Of a stretch of DNA of 41,008 nucleotides, positions 1 to 7,642 are shown piece by piece. Origin of the DNA: Schlesneria paludicola DSM 18645 (GTDB lineage Bacteria > Planctomycetota > Planctomycetia > Planctomycetales > Planctomycetaceae); NCBI GenBank assembly GCA_945869955.1, contig CAMBQP010000024.1:1-41008 (forward strand). The letters run 5' to 3'. Position numbers and translations under genes: made by a program. The notes beneath the pieces were generated by a model. It was not told the DNA's origin. It did not search any database and saw only the letters and a program-made list of their open reading frames with translations. Within the stretch, counting starts at the first letter, position 1; each line of letters starts with the position of its first letter.

Positions 1-431
1 TCGGACCCATCAGTCCTATTCTTCTCATCAGTCCAACCAGTCCCATCAATATCCAAATCATTTGAGCGCTCCGTAAGATTCACCAACAAGTGACTGATCA
101 GGCAGGATTCCGCTGCCATAAGAGTATACCCTCGCAGAACAGCACGGTACACAACCGAACCGCCATAGGCCAAACCACTGCCGTCGCAAAAAAGACCTTT
201 CGCAGCAGTAGGCAGCACTATGAGATCCCGATTCCCCAACCCACCCCAGTCAGCGTGGTCGCTGCCATCGCTCACGTCTTTCCCTCGTTTTTGATAACAA
301 AAAAACACCGGCGCTAAAAAAACACCGTATGGGTCTCATTGAAATCAAGCTACCGAACGCGAACGATCCGAATCTGACCTTCCTCAGTCCGAACGGACTG
401 TTTCAGCCAGACGTTGGTCGTCAGTCAAAGT
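1..431. other. gap without a convincing gene
   Basis: No open frame here has a recognisable domain. The first 50 bases contain imperfect repeats of a motif like catcagtcc (about positions 8-50). A 75-residue frame at 90-317 has a low-complexity, basic, Ser/Thr/Gln-rich translation with no family signature and I do not call it. Confidence 0.5.
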
Positions 432-687
432 TCATTCAATTTCCGGTTTTTGGCTGAGCGGGCTGGAGCGGATGGATTCGGGTCGCTCTGGGGTTGTTTG
501 ACAGCAGCAGGCTTCAGTCCGTCCAATTCCGTATTCGTCATTTTTAATGATTTCAACACTTTTCTCAATTGCCTGACTCTTATTACTTAAAATTTCTTCC
601 TGCAATTTTGAATTGCTGCGCCTGATTGAGGATATCGCCTTCGACCTTACTGAGCCTGTCGTTGATCAATTGCTCTCTCTGATCCAT
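432..687 (-). pseudogene. frameshifted remnant of a small coiled-coil protein
   Basis: Reading the minus strand from an ATG at 687 gives 34 residues, beginning MDQREQLINDRLSKVEGDIL, before TAA at 585-583. Shifting frame by one base near 608 gives a continuation rich in Glu, Lys, Ile and Gln (for example EEILSNKSQAIEKSVEIIKN) that runs to TGA at 434-432. Both halves look amphipathic and coiled-coil-like, and the section is more AT-rich than its surroundings. The simplest inference is one gene of about 80 residues broken by a frameshift. The family is unknown. Alternatively only the 34-residue frame is used, or nothing is. Confidence 0.35.
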
Positions 688-991
688 TTTTTCGTTGCCC
701 CCGTCCGTTGCGGTTGAGTGATTTTACAAACAAACGACTGTACCGCGAGACCAAACATCCAAACGTTTAGAAAGAATTTTCAAAACTGTCGCCCCCAGAG
801 CCGGCGGAGAAATCAACGAGGTCAAGACTCGCTACCATCGATCGGCTGAAAAAGTCCCTCGACGACAGAAAATCCTCATTTCTTGGACTTTTCCTCTTTT
901 ATTTTATCGATCTCGCGTCGCCAGAGTAGACCTAAAAGACGAAGAGTACCGCTTCACTGAGGAATCCGAAGCAGTGCCACTCGAGCGATTC

Positions 992-1165
992 TTAGCTGGC
1001 CAGTCGTTGCTTCCACCGACACTGGGTCGGTGCAGAGCTGGGGTTTCCGTGCATTTTCTTAGCTTGATACTCAGTAAAAGTAACGGCGGCAACACAAACA
1101 CAGCCCTGGATAAATTCGCTCTCCATCGACCCCGCGTCGGTGGAGAGCAACGACTGTCAAGCTAA
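992..1165. repeat. imperfect foldback (inverted repeat) element
   Basis: The left arm, 992-1020, begins ttagctggccagtcgttgct. The right arm, 1136-1165, is nearly its reverse complement and ends caacgactgtcaagctaa. Similarity continues inward, with gggtcggtgcagagc at about 1024-1038 matching the complement of 1118-1134. Each arm also contains its own small hairpin (1014-1033; 1118-1148, stem gctctcc with ggagagc). About 80 bp of unrelated sequence lies in the middle. The outer ends ttag and ctaa are complementary. I see no clear target-site duplication. This resembles a small MITE-like or REP-like element. Confidence 0.5.
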
Positions 1166-1212
1166 TCGCCACATCCCCACTAAAGACTCTTAAGCTTCGA
1201 CCCGCAACCACA

Positions 1213-1558
1213 GGAGAAACACGTAGGACACGAAAATAATTTTGATTTGCCGAGTGAGTGAGGCTCATGGCGGCGGGAGCGGGAAGGGGCAAAAGTATCT
1301 CAAGGGGCAAGAAATTACAGGATTTTCGTGATCTGACTGCCGCAAAACGCAAAACAACGCGATGAAGACGCCGCGAGGCTGGCGAAAAACCCTGCCTCAT
1401 TATTTTTTTTGACCAGCGAGGGGATTGTTCAATTGCCTCCGTCCGATTTTCTCGAATCGTTGCTACTGAGAAGTGGGCAATAGACGGAGCCAGTCCCTTT
1501 CCGCCAGATCCCCCGCCAAATTCTTTCGCACCGGTCAAATCAACAACCACCGCCGAGC
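1213..1558. repeat. degenerate repeat block, copy 1 (bipartite)
   Basis: Segment 1213-1303 matches 2008-2096, sharing for example aataatt, gccgagt, ggctcatg.cggcg and atctca. Segment 1483-1558 matches 2121-2197, sharing gatcccccgcc, attctttcgcaccg and the 20-base run caaatcaacaaccaccgccg. In this copy about 180 bp separate the two segments, but only about 24 bp in the other copy. The unequal spacing points to an insertion here or a deletion in copy 2. Confidence 0.6.
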
Positions 1559-1639
1559 CGGGGGGACGCACAAAGGGAACGGCGATTGAAACCTGTGTGG
1601 TTTCTCACAGTGTGAGAAAGCCGCAAGCGGCTTCCCCAA

Positions 1640-1672
1640 CGTGGCCATCATCGCTCTATGATGTGGCTACGT
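1640..1672. repeat. palindromic intergenic repeat, copy 1
   Basis: The sequence gtggccatcatcgctctatg followed by atgtggctac is partly self-complementary (gccatcat pairs with atgatgtggc) and recurs inverted at 1872-1903. It behaves like a REP-type intergenic repeat. Confidence 0.45.
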
Positions 1673-1871
1673 CGTGAACCAATCAATCGTTCAAAACCGC
1701 CGACTTCACCATCAATGAGTCTAAATCTACGCGAGTACCCCGGCAAAACGAGACCATTCGCGGTTCTCATAACGCCGAATTTTTCTGATTAATTTTCTAT
1801 CCGAATCCACCAAACAAAGAGGATCGGAATTTGTTGGACGCGAACTCGAAACGATCATCGTCTTGTGATCG

Positions 1872-1903
1872 AGCCACATCACGCGGAGCGATGATGGCTA
1901 CGT
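1872..1903. repeat. palindromic intergenic repeat, copy 2 (inverted)
   Basis: agccacatcacgcggagcga followed by tgatggctacgt is the inverted partner of 1640-1672, differing in the loop. The two copies are about 200 bp apart and face each other. Confidence 0.45.
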
Positions 1904-2007
1904 TGGCAAATTCGCTGCCGGAACTAACCATACACCAAGTTTAATTCAACGCATTATTTATATCAATTGATTTTAGCCGATAGTGTGTCGCCAATGACGG
2001 AGTGGCG

Positions 2008-2197
2008 GGAGAGAACGTAAGGGACACAAGAATAATTGCGTTTGGCCGAGTCAGTACGGCTCATGACGGCGAAGCGGGAGGGGCGAAAGCATCTCAGGCG
2101 GAAAGCGGTCAGGTACCGCGGACGGAGCCAATCCCCTCTCCGCCTGATCCCCCGCCGAATTCTTTCGCACCGAACAAATCAACAACCACCGCCGAGC
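2008..2197. repeat. degenerate repeat block, copy 2 (compact)
   Basis: Direct-orientation partner of 1213-1558, with the two conserved segments (2008-2096 and 2121-2197) almost adjacent. Conservation is patchy and includes single-base indels, so it is not evidently selected as protein-coding in any one frame. Confidence 0.6.
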
Positions 2198-2603
2198 GAC
2201 CTCGGTATCATCCCAAGTCGAGACAACATTCGGACGAGACCTCAGAATCAAATCCAATGAAAATGATTCGACATGATGGCAAACCCCAACAGGCCGATGC
2301 CGAACGCGCCGGCCAAGCGCTGTCACTGATTTTTAATCATCACTTTGCGGTGATCCTAGTTCTTGCCACTCACAGAATCGTCGCTAAAGAGATACCAGCA
2401 ACGAACCACGCGATGCATCACATGCACAGCCGCAACAGACGCAAGCACTTCCGCTCATGCCATCCTCGCCATCATTCCGCTCCAAATCAAAACTGGTCAA
2501 AATCGCTGACACAGATAGCTTGAGCGAAATCGCAACACATTTTTAATTCAGCTCAGTGTCCCCATGGTCCTCCGCAGTCTTCTGGTTGCCTGCCAAGCCC
2601 CAT

Positions 2604-2765
2604 GGAGGCGTTCGCTTCAACTCCAACGGAAATCGAATCCTCGTTCAGGCTGGAAGCCTCACGCAGTTGTGGGATGTCAGTTTAGAGAAACGTCGCTCAG
2701 CCGAGATCGAAGAACTCCGCGAGACGTGGGAGGCCATCGAGCAGTCGGCAGAGCCTGTGAAAATG
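2604..2765 (+). pseudogene. WD40-repeat fragment
   Basis: The plus-strand frame contains VRFNSNGNRILVQAG followed by TQLWDV, which fits the end of a WD40 blade (V-x-F-S-x-D-G-x-R-I-L ... T-x-L-W-D-V). A charged helix-like stretch follows (EKRRSAEIEELRETWEAIEQ). No second blade, kinase domain or credible start is present. The frame then continues into Arg-rich sequence with no features. I read it as the leftover of a larger WD40 protein of the kind common in Planctomycetota. A chance match is possible because only one blade is visible. Confidence 0.35.
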
Positions 2766-2831
2766 ACCGGAACTTGCTGGCTCGCAAGGTGGAGGCGGCG
2801 CACGCAGAGAGGTGAGGCGGGCTCGTCGGGT

Positions 2832-2905
2832 GCCGAGGATATTTTGATAGAGTGTCGTACGTTTGTATGCCGGGGGTATTTTGATAGATTGTCTCTCGAT
2901 TGTGT
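2832..2905. repeat. two tandem copies of a 37-bp unit upstream of vapB remnant
   Basis: Copy 1 is 2832-2868 and copy 2 is 2869-2905. Both start gccg-ggtattttgatag (copy 1 has gaggatattttgatag) and share most of the first 25 positions. The pair ends 28 bp before the antitoxin ATG. Such paired sites upstream of an AbrB-type antitoxin could be autoregulatory operator sites, but that role is inference. Confidence 0.5.
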
Positions 2906-2932
2906 GCGGGGAGAGTTCCGGGGGGCGCGTCC

Positions 2933-3136
2933 ATGAACGTCGCGAAGGTTTTTCAGAGCGGTTCCGATCGAGCGATCCGGCTGCCGGATGAGTTTCGAGT
3001 GAATGTCGATGAGGTACAGCTTCGACCGATCCCAGAAGGTTTTTTGGCCATCCCGCACGATCCATGGAAAGTCTTCTACGGTGGGGGCTAAGAATTGTCT
3101 GACGGGTTCTTCTGCAAAATGCCGCGTACAACCTCG
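2933..3136 (+). pseudogene. vapB: VapB/VagC-type antitoxin gene interrupted by an in-frame stop
   Basis: The ATG at 2933 opens an AbrB/SpoVT-fold antitoxin N-terminus, MNVAKVFQSGSDRAIRLPDE, matching the VapB signature (KVFQSGNSQAVRLPKEF). The frame reaches DPWKVFYGGG and stops at TAA (3089-3091) after 52 residues. After that stop the same frame reads E-L-S-D-G-F-F-C-K-M-P-R-T-T-S. That resembles the usual VapB tail, in which an F-x-x-G-x-x-E-L-S-D-x-F segment contacts the toxin. The gene therefore appears to carry a nonsense mutation rather than a natural end. No VapC PIN-domain toxin follows. The 52-residue product could still bind DNA, because the AbrB part is intact. Confidence 0.65.
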
Positions 3137-3187
3137 GGTCGAGCAACGGGATTGGAAGCCATGAGCGATCTGCGCGATGCTGGCACG

Positions 3188-4477
3188 ATGATCTTCATAA
3201 TCCGCGTGCTCAAATGCGTTCTTCTGAGCCTTGGGTTTGCGGCACGGCTGTCATTCGGTGGCGAAGACAAACCTATCGTGAGCGAGGCCACGCAGCGGGT
3301 AACTTTGACCGCCGGGCAGGCTCGTGCGATTGCATTGCTCTGCCAGTCGCGTCCTGAGAAGCCTGCTCCGTTGTTTCTGTTTACGGATCCGAACAAGGAC
3401 CCAGATGATTTGAGTGTTCTGATCGAAACGAGATACCTTCAGCAACAAGGGTTTGTCGACCTTCGGTGTGCAGTGACGACCCTCGGCAACCGCGAAGTGC
3501 GGACGATTCGCGCGAAGTTTACTCGAAGCGTGCTGGACGACCTGGGCCTGCACAGCGCGCAAGTGGGTGTCGGCGTGGACTATGAATTGGAAGTCAAAGA
3601 CGGCAGTGGTGCGGTCGATGTCAAGGGGACTGCCGGCCGGGAAAAAGATCACCGGGTGTTCGTCGAAACGCCACTGCTCAGGCCGCTCGCAGTGGTTGAA
3701 CCGGATGGGCTCGCTTTACTCGAAAGAGAATTGGACCGTGTTGCCGATCGTTCAGCGGTTCTCGTCGTCAACGCGGGCATGGTGGATCTGGCCGAACTCT
3801 TGCGGAGCGATCCTGAACTCGTGCAACGCAAAGTCGCCAAGATTGTGATCATGGGGGGCGTGGAACCTCGTCTGGATCCCAGGGGGTTCGCCATCGCCGA
3901 CAAGCGTGCTTATAACAACAGTACGCATCAGCCTTCCGCCGACTACGTCTATTTTCGTGTGCAGGAACTTGGTCTGCCGCTGGTCATCGTGAACAAGGAG
4001 GCAACATACTCTGCGGCGGCCCCGCGCAGCTTTTATGATGGCATCGCCGCGACCGGGCATCCGGTCGGCGTCTACCTCAAAGAGCAGCAGAAACAGTCCC
4101 TGAAGCTGTTGTGGGAAGGGATCCACCAGGGGCATCTGCCTCCGGCACTGACTCCCGCCTGGTTCTTTCGGACATTCACTGACGTCGATCTCGACATTCC
4201 TGCGGGTAAAACTGCACTGACCCAGGCGACGTCGCACGCAGAGAATTTTGAGGAGATCTGGAGCCATGTCAGCAAGTTCAACTTGTATGACCCTCTTGCG
4301 CTGCTGGCGGCAACCCCGGGGGCTGCTGAGTTATTGTTCGAGAGCGAAGCTCCCGCCGGGGCCAAATCCCGTGTGCGGATCATCGGCAAGGACTCGATCA
4401 AGGATGCGACGCTGATGAAAGATCTCCTCGCTGCGCTCGGGATTGAAAGCCTGAACCCGGCGCTGCCTCGAAATTGA
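3188..4477 (+). CDS. exported inosine-uridine nucleoside hydrolase-like protein
   Basis: A 429-residue protein with a likely signal peptide (MIFIIRVLKCVLLSLGFAAR, cleavage somewhere after residue 23). The mature part has FLFTDPNKDPDD at residues 63-74, a variant of the DTDPGxDD calcium- and ribose-binding motif of nucleoside N-ribohydrolases. VVNAGMVDLAELL and KIVIMGGVEP follow, as in that fold. Family members hydrolyse the N-glycosidic bond of nucleosides. The substrate is unknown here and the altered motif makes activity uncertain. I chose the ATG at 3188 because it puts the signal peptide at the N-terminus. Frames opening at TTG 3095 or ATG 3161 would fuse antitoxin debris to it. It is flanked by gene-poor DNA and has no operon partner. 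Confidence 0.7.
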   Translation: MIFIIRVLKCVLLSLGFAARLSFGGEDKPIVSEATQRVTLTAGQARAIALLCQSRPEKPAPLFLFTDPNKDPDDLSVLIETRYLQQQGFVDLRCAVTTLGNREVRTIRAKFTRSVLDDLGLHSAQVGVGVDYELEVKDGSGAVDVKGTAGREKDHRVFVETPLLRPLAVVEPDGLALLERELDRVADRSAVLVVNAGMVDLAELLRSDPELVQRKVAKIVIMGGVEPRLDPRGFAIADKRAYNNSTHQPSADYVYFRVQELGLPLVIVNKEATYSAAAPRSFYDGIAATGHPVGVYLKEQQKQSLKLLWEGIHQGHLPPALTPAWFFRTFTDVDLDIPAGKTALTQATSHAENFEEIWSHVSKFNLYDPLALLAATPGAAELLFESEAPAGAKSRVRIIGKDSIKDATLMKDLLAALGIESLNPALPRN

Positions 4478-4770
4478 GATCGCGGCACGATTCATCGCAA
4501 TGTGCCATTGTTTAAGTTGCGGATCAGGCAATAGTGAACCCCACACGCGGGTTTGATTCTCATAGCGATCTCAGCCGGAACGCGCTTTTCAGGTGGCGTT
4601 ACAACAGCTAATTTTCATCGCCCGCACTTGTCAATCGTCAAATCCGCGATGACCCCTCGGATGTTTCATCGGCACCGATTAACGCGATTCTCTTCGAGGC
4701 GCGGTGAAACTGTGCGGTCAAACGGACTGGTCGCATCATGATCGTTTGACCCGTAGCCAGCGTCGCAGGC

Positions 4771-4828
4771 GGGTCGGCACTGCTTCGGTGTCTTTGGCGA
4801 AGCGGTGCTCGTCCGATTTTGCGGAGTG
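4771..4828 (+). repeat. dispersed repeat A, copy 1
   Basis: Contains cactgcttcggtgtctttgg followed by cgaagcggtg, whose ends pair into a stem (cactgcttcg with cgaagcggtg, one wobble). It aligns with 23868-23928 over about 58 bases, sharing the pattern cttcggtgtctt...gaagcggtgctc.tc.gattttgc. Confidence 0.5.
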
Positions 4829-4884
4829 TCTGGCGACTCGATATCGTCCAACTGGGGTCGTTGAATTGGTGGTGGCATGCATCG

Positions 4885-4920
4885 CGAGGTTCGGCACTGT
4901 TTGTCCCGGAGCGGACAAGC
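4885..4920 (+). repeat. dispersed repeat B, copy 1
   Basis: ttcggcactgtttgtcccgg and the following agcggacaagc match the reverse complement of 23950-23982. The core forms a small hairpin (ttgtcc with ggacaa). Confidence 0.5.
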
Positions 4921-5325
4921 ATCAGAATCTGTCGTGGGGTGGTGGTAGTTCGCTGTCAGTTGTTGCGTCCGACCGACGCGGGGGGTGTCGACAGGACGCA
5001 AGAGTGCCGCAGGGGGGTCACGACCCCACGGTTACCTCGGATCGCAGTTCTTCGTCATTGCTTGTTGTCTTATCCTTCTTTCTACATTTTCCTCTCTCTG
5101 TGATTTACCACGCGGACGCTGATGATTCGATTGCGATCCCCGCGATCCTTATCGGAAACACTCAGCAACCGACCCTCCGTAACAGAGCGTGGATCGTGGC
5201 TTGTACGAAAAAATCAATTGCACGATTGGAGAGCACCGCTCAGCAAGCAATCATGAATCCATGTCCGATTCGTGATCCGCGTAACGCGGCATGTTGCTGA
5301 CTCCGACAAAATCTCATAGTATTCC

Positions 5326-6228
5326 ATGGTTTTAAATTCGCGTTTTTTTGATTTGAGGCAATCAGTGAATGTGATGATCAATGAGATTCAAACGCAGTGC
5401 ATTTCTCGACGGGGGTGGAACCAACCGATTGGCGTCTTGGGCGTGAGATACGCTGATCTTTTCGGGCCGCGTTTCCTGCGAATCCGTATTTGGTTCACTG
5501 CCGCCATCTCGTTATTTGGTGTTGGTTTCGTGGACGCGAACGAAGAGGACGTACTGGAGTTGCCGGTTCGATTCCATCTTGTGAGGGGTGTCACACAGAT
5601 TGTCGAGGGGGAAAAACTCGAGAATTGGGTGACGAAAGACCAAGTGGAACAGGTCCTGCTTCCCGAGGTCAACCGGATCTGGATGCAGGCGAAGATTCGT
5701 TTCCTCTGCGAAAGCGTGTCCGAGGAGACCATTTCCCAATCCCCAGAGCGAGATCAGATCGTCAAACAACTCACGAATATTAAACGGGGAGAAGATTCCG
5801 AATCCTCGATTCGCCTCTGCGAAAAACTGGTTGATCCAACCAAGTTTGATCGGTATTCCATGAATCTCTATTTCTTGCCTTACGTAGGCCGGACGTTTCA
5901 GGGTATTGCGGACTTCGGCGGTAATCGCGTCGTGGTGGGGGAATGGTCGGATAAAGCGACGGGAGGAAGAGAAGCACCCGAGAAGGTATTGCTGACCGAG
6001 CCGGAACCTTTTATGAAAGGCTCGCTCGGGCGAACCCTCTCCCACGAACTGGGGCACAACCTCCGCTTAAAGCACCCGGCAAAAGACGCAACGCCCATGG
6101 GAAGAATCATGGGGGGCGGGAAGCATGGTTATCTCCTCACGCCGGAAGAAATCGCAATCGCTCGCGAATCTGCACAGAAACATCTTAAAAATTGGTTGAT
6201 GAAAAAACGCGAGCTCGATCGAAATTGA
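5326..6228 (+). CDS. exported metzincin-like zinc metalloprotease
   Basis: A 300-residue frame with HELGHNLRLKH at residues 240-250 and an M-G-G-G Met-turn candidate at 262. This is the metzincin layout HExxHxxGxxH plus Met-turn. The position normally occupied by Gly (or Asn) is Arg247, which is unusual. A hydrophobic segment at residues 54-69 (IWFTAAISLFGVGFVD) looks like a signal peptide or anchor. From the ATG at 5326 it lies about 50 residues in, so the GTG at 5443 in the same frame (N-terminus RYADLFGPRFLRIRIWF) may be the true start. The domain after it begins with a typical pappalysin/reprolysin-like edge (LPVRFHLV). It probably cleaves protein in the periplasm or outside the cell. Substrate unknown. 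No operon partner. Confidence 0.65.
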   Translation: MVLNSRFFDLRQSVNVMINEIQTQCISRRGWNQPIGVLGVRYADLFGPRFLRIRIWFTAAISLFGVGFVDANEEDVLELPVRFHLVRGVTQIVEGEKLENWVTKDQVEQVLLPEVNRIWMQAKIRFLCESVSEETISQSPERDQIVKQLTNIKRGEDSESSIRLCEKLVDPTKFDRYSMNLYFLPYVGRTFQGIADFGGNRVVVGEWSDKATGGREAPEKVLLTEPEPFMKGSLGRTLSHELGHNLRLKHPAKDATPMGRIMGGGKHGYLLTPEEIAIARESAQKHLKNWLMKKRELDRN

Positions 6229-6733
6229 TAAGTGGTAGCGGCGATGTGACGCGCAATCTTTGCAGGTTAGCCATATCGAGGATCGATCGCAAATCTATGC
6301 GACGATCACCCCGTTGGGGTTGTGGATTGTGGTCGTGACTGTTTCCAGGGGCTTACGCCCAATGGCTATTTCCAGGGGCTTACGCCGCCTGGCTATTTAC
6401 TTTCGTCCCGTTGGGACTGAGACACGGACCTCTGGGACCGGGAGACTGAATATGCTGGAATCCGTCGTCGGAGACGCCAACACCGCGTACCCTCCGAATG
6501 GGACCTTTACGAGGCACCTTTTTGTGTGACCCATTTCCCAGAACTTCAGGATTGGATGTGCGTTAAATCGACGGCCATTCAAAAGTCCTGCTCAAAAACT
6601 TTCCTGTTTGCCGACGATCGACGAACACTCAATTGGCGGGCTGCCGGAAACTGACTCTTTTGGAACTTCGGCGGGGCGAATATACTACTGGTCGAGTTGC
6701 CTCCACAATTTTGCGTCTCTGGGAATCCTGTTC
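6229..6733. other. gap carrying a tandem intergenic repeat
   Basis: About 500 bp upstream of the dioxygenase gene. It holds the 27-bp tandem repeat at 6342-6395 and, just after it, ctttcgtcccgttgggactg (6400-6419). An in-frame TTG at 6608 could lengthen the following gene by 42 residues, but that extension has no family similarity I can see. Confidence 0.5.
6342..6395. repeat. 27-bp tandem repeat, two copies
   Basis: Copies 6342-6368 and 6369-6395 both begin tttccaggggcttacgcc and end tggcta, differing in the middle (caa versus gcc). An unrelated GC-rich block follows, with its own partial palindrome (gtcccgttgggac). Confidence 0.65.
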
Positions 6734-7576
6734 ATGACTGCACCTGCACCGACCGAATTCAAAGCGGTTCTGGATCCGAACGATCTCTCGAATATTCCCC
6801 GTGATCTCAGCTTTCATCCCGTTCAAAATCCGTCACCCCGTGTGCTGACGGTGGAACAGGTGGCTCAGTTCAATCGTGACGGTTATATCAAGGGAATTCG
6901 GGTCTATGATGCGGACGAGATCGCCAGCATTCGCCACTATTTTGATGAACTGCTGGCCAAAGTGGTGGCGGCAGGGGGGGACAGCTACTCGATCAGTTCC
7001 GCTCATTTGAAGTATGGCCGGGTCTGGGACATCCTCACGAATGCTAAAATTGCCGCTTGCATGCGTGATCTGCTGGGTGAAAACGTGATCGGCTGGGGGT
7101 CGCATTTCTTCTGCAAAATGCCTCATGATGGGAAGAAGGTCGCCTGGCATCAGGATTCGAGTTACTGGCCATTGACCCCGTCAAAAGCGGTCACCGCGTG
7201 GCTGGCTGTGGATGATGCCGATGTCGAAAATGCCTGTATGCGATTCGTTTCAGGCTCACATCACTTCGGTGCCATGACGTTTCGACCGAGTGATCCGGCG
7301 GAACATAATGTGTTGAACCAGACGATCGAAAATGTCGAACAGTATGGTCAGTTCGTTGATGACTGCCTCAAGGCAGGGGAAATCTCGTTGCATTCAGACC
7401 TGCTGTTGCATGGCTCTGAAGCGAATGGGTCGTCCCGCCGCCGCTGTGGACTGACGCTCCGCTATGCTCCTGCTGATGTTCATGCCTACATGGACTGGAA
7501 TCAGAAGGGGGTCTGGGTCAGTGGAGCGGATGCTTCAGGGCATTGGACGAATCGTTCGCGGCCGGCCCAAGAGTGA
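6734..7576 (+). CDS. phytanoyl-CoA dioxygenase (PhyH) family protein
   Basis: A 280-residue Fe(II)/2-oxoglutarate oxygenase of the PhyH family. The iron triad is visible as H139-x-D141 in VAWHQDSSYW and a distal H226 in LLLHGSEANGSS, with downstream arginines (235-237, 243) suited to 2-oxoglutarate. The N-terminal helix region with LTVEQVAQFNRDGYIKGIRV is typical of the family. Members hydroxylate diverse small molecules, and the substrate cannot be told from sequence. I use the ATG at 6734, where a weak ggga motif lies about 10 bases upstream. It appears to be a single-gene unit, convergent with the helicase gene downstream. Confidence 0.85.
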   Translation: MTAPAPTEFKAVLDPNDLSNIPRDLSFHPVQNPSPRVLTVEQVAQFNRDGYIKGIRVYDADEIASIRHYFDELLAKVVAAGGDSYSISSAHLKYGRVWDILTNAKIAACMRDLLGENVIGWGSHFFCKMPHDGKKVAWHQDSSYWPLTPSKAVTAWLAVDDADVENACMRFVSGSHHFGAMTFRPSDPAEHNVLNQTIENVEQYGQFVDDCLKAGEISLHSDLLLHGSEANGSSRRRCGLTLRYAPADVHAYMDWNQKGVWVSGADASGHWTNRSRPAQE

Positions 7577-7604
7577 TCCCGCAAACGACCTGAAAGCGAT
7601 CCGT

Positions 7605-7642
7605 AAAAAAACGGACCAGGCTTGATGAGTAAGCCGGTCCGT
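7605..7642 (-). terminator. rho-independent terminator for the DEAD-box gene
   Basis: Stem acggacc-a-ggctt (7611-7623) pairs with aagccggtccgt (7631-7642), with loop gatgagt. On the minus strand the stem is followed by seven T (7611-7605 read in reverse). It lies about 110 bp past the helicase stop codon. Confidence 0.75.

Larger units (their letters stand above)
688..2603. other. long gene-poor, repeat-rich region
   Basis: Almost 2 kb with no gene I can support. Open frames on both strands (for example 1071-1571 minus and 2002-2523 plus) translate to Arg/Ser/Pro-rich or His-rich sequence without domains, and they span the repeat blocks listed separately. A bulged stem-loop lies at about 1599-1622 (ggtttctcac pairing with gtgagaaa-g-cc). 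The content is best described as intergenic repeats and decayed sequence. Confidence 0.55.
4478..5325. other. gap with dispersed repeats
   Basis: About 850 bp without a supportable gene. Two blocks (4771-4828 and 4885-4920) are related to blocks at 23868-23928 and 23950-23982. A pyrimidine-rich stretch lies at about 5050-5105. Frames such as 4704-5300 cross the repeats and give Ser/Arg-rich translations without domains. Confidence 0.5.

Noticed and set aside
1071-1571. 166-residue minus-strand frame in the repeat region
   Set aside because: It spans the degenerate repeat block, has a Ser/Arg/Pro-rich translation with no domain, and the second copy of the repeat does not keep the frame.
2002-2523. 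173-residue plus-strand frame
   Set aside because: Low-complexity, His/Ser/Pro-rich translation across repeat copy 2 with no family signature.
3095-3187. Start of the nucleoside-hydrolase-like gene at TTG 3095
   Set aside because: The first residues (SDGFFCKMPRTTS) are the tail of the broken vapB frame, and the extension would bury the signal peptide. The ATG at 3188 places the signal peptide at the N-terminus.
4704-5300. 198-residue plus-strand frame
   Set aside because: It runs through dispersed repeats A and B. Its apparent conservation with 23.9 kb comes from the repeats, which are inverted relative to one another there.
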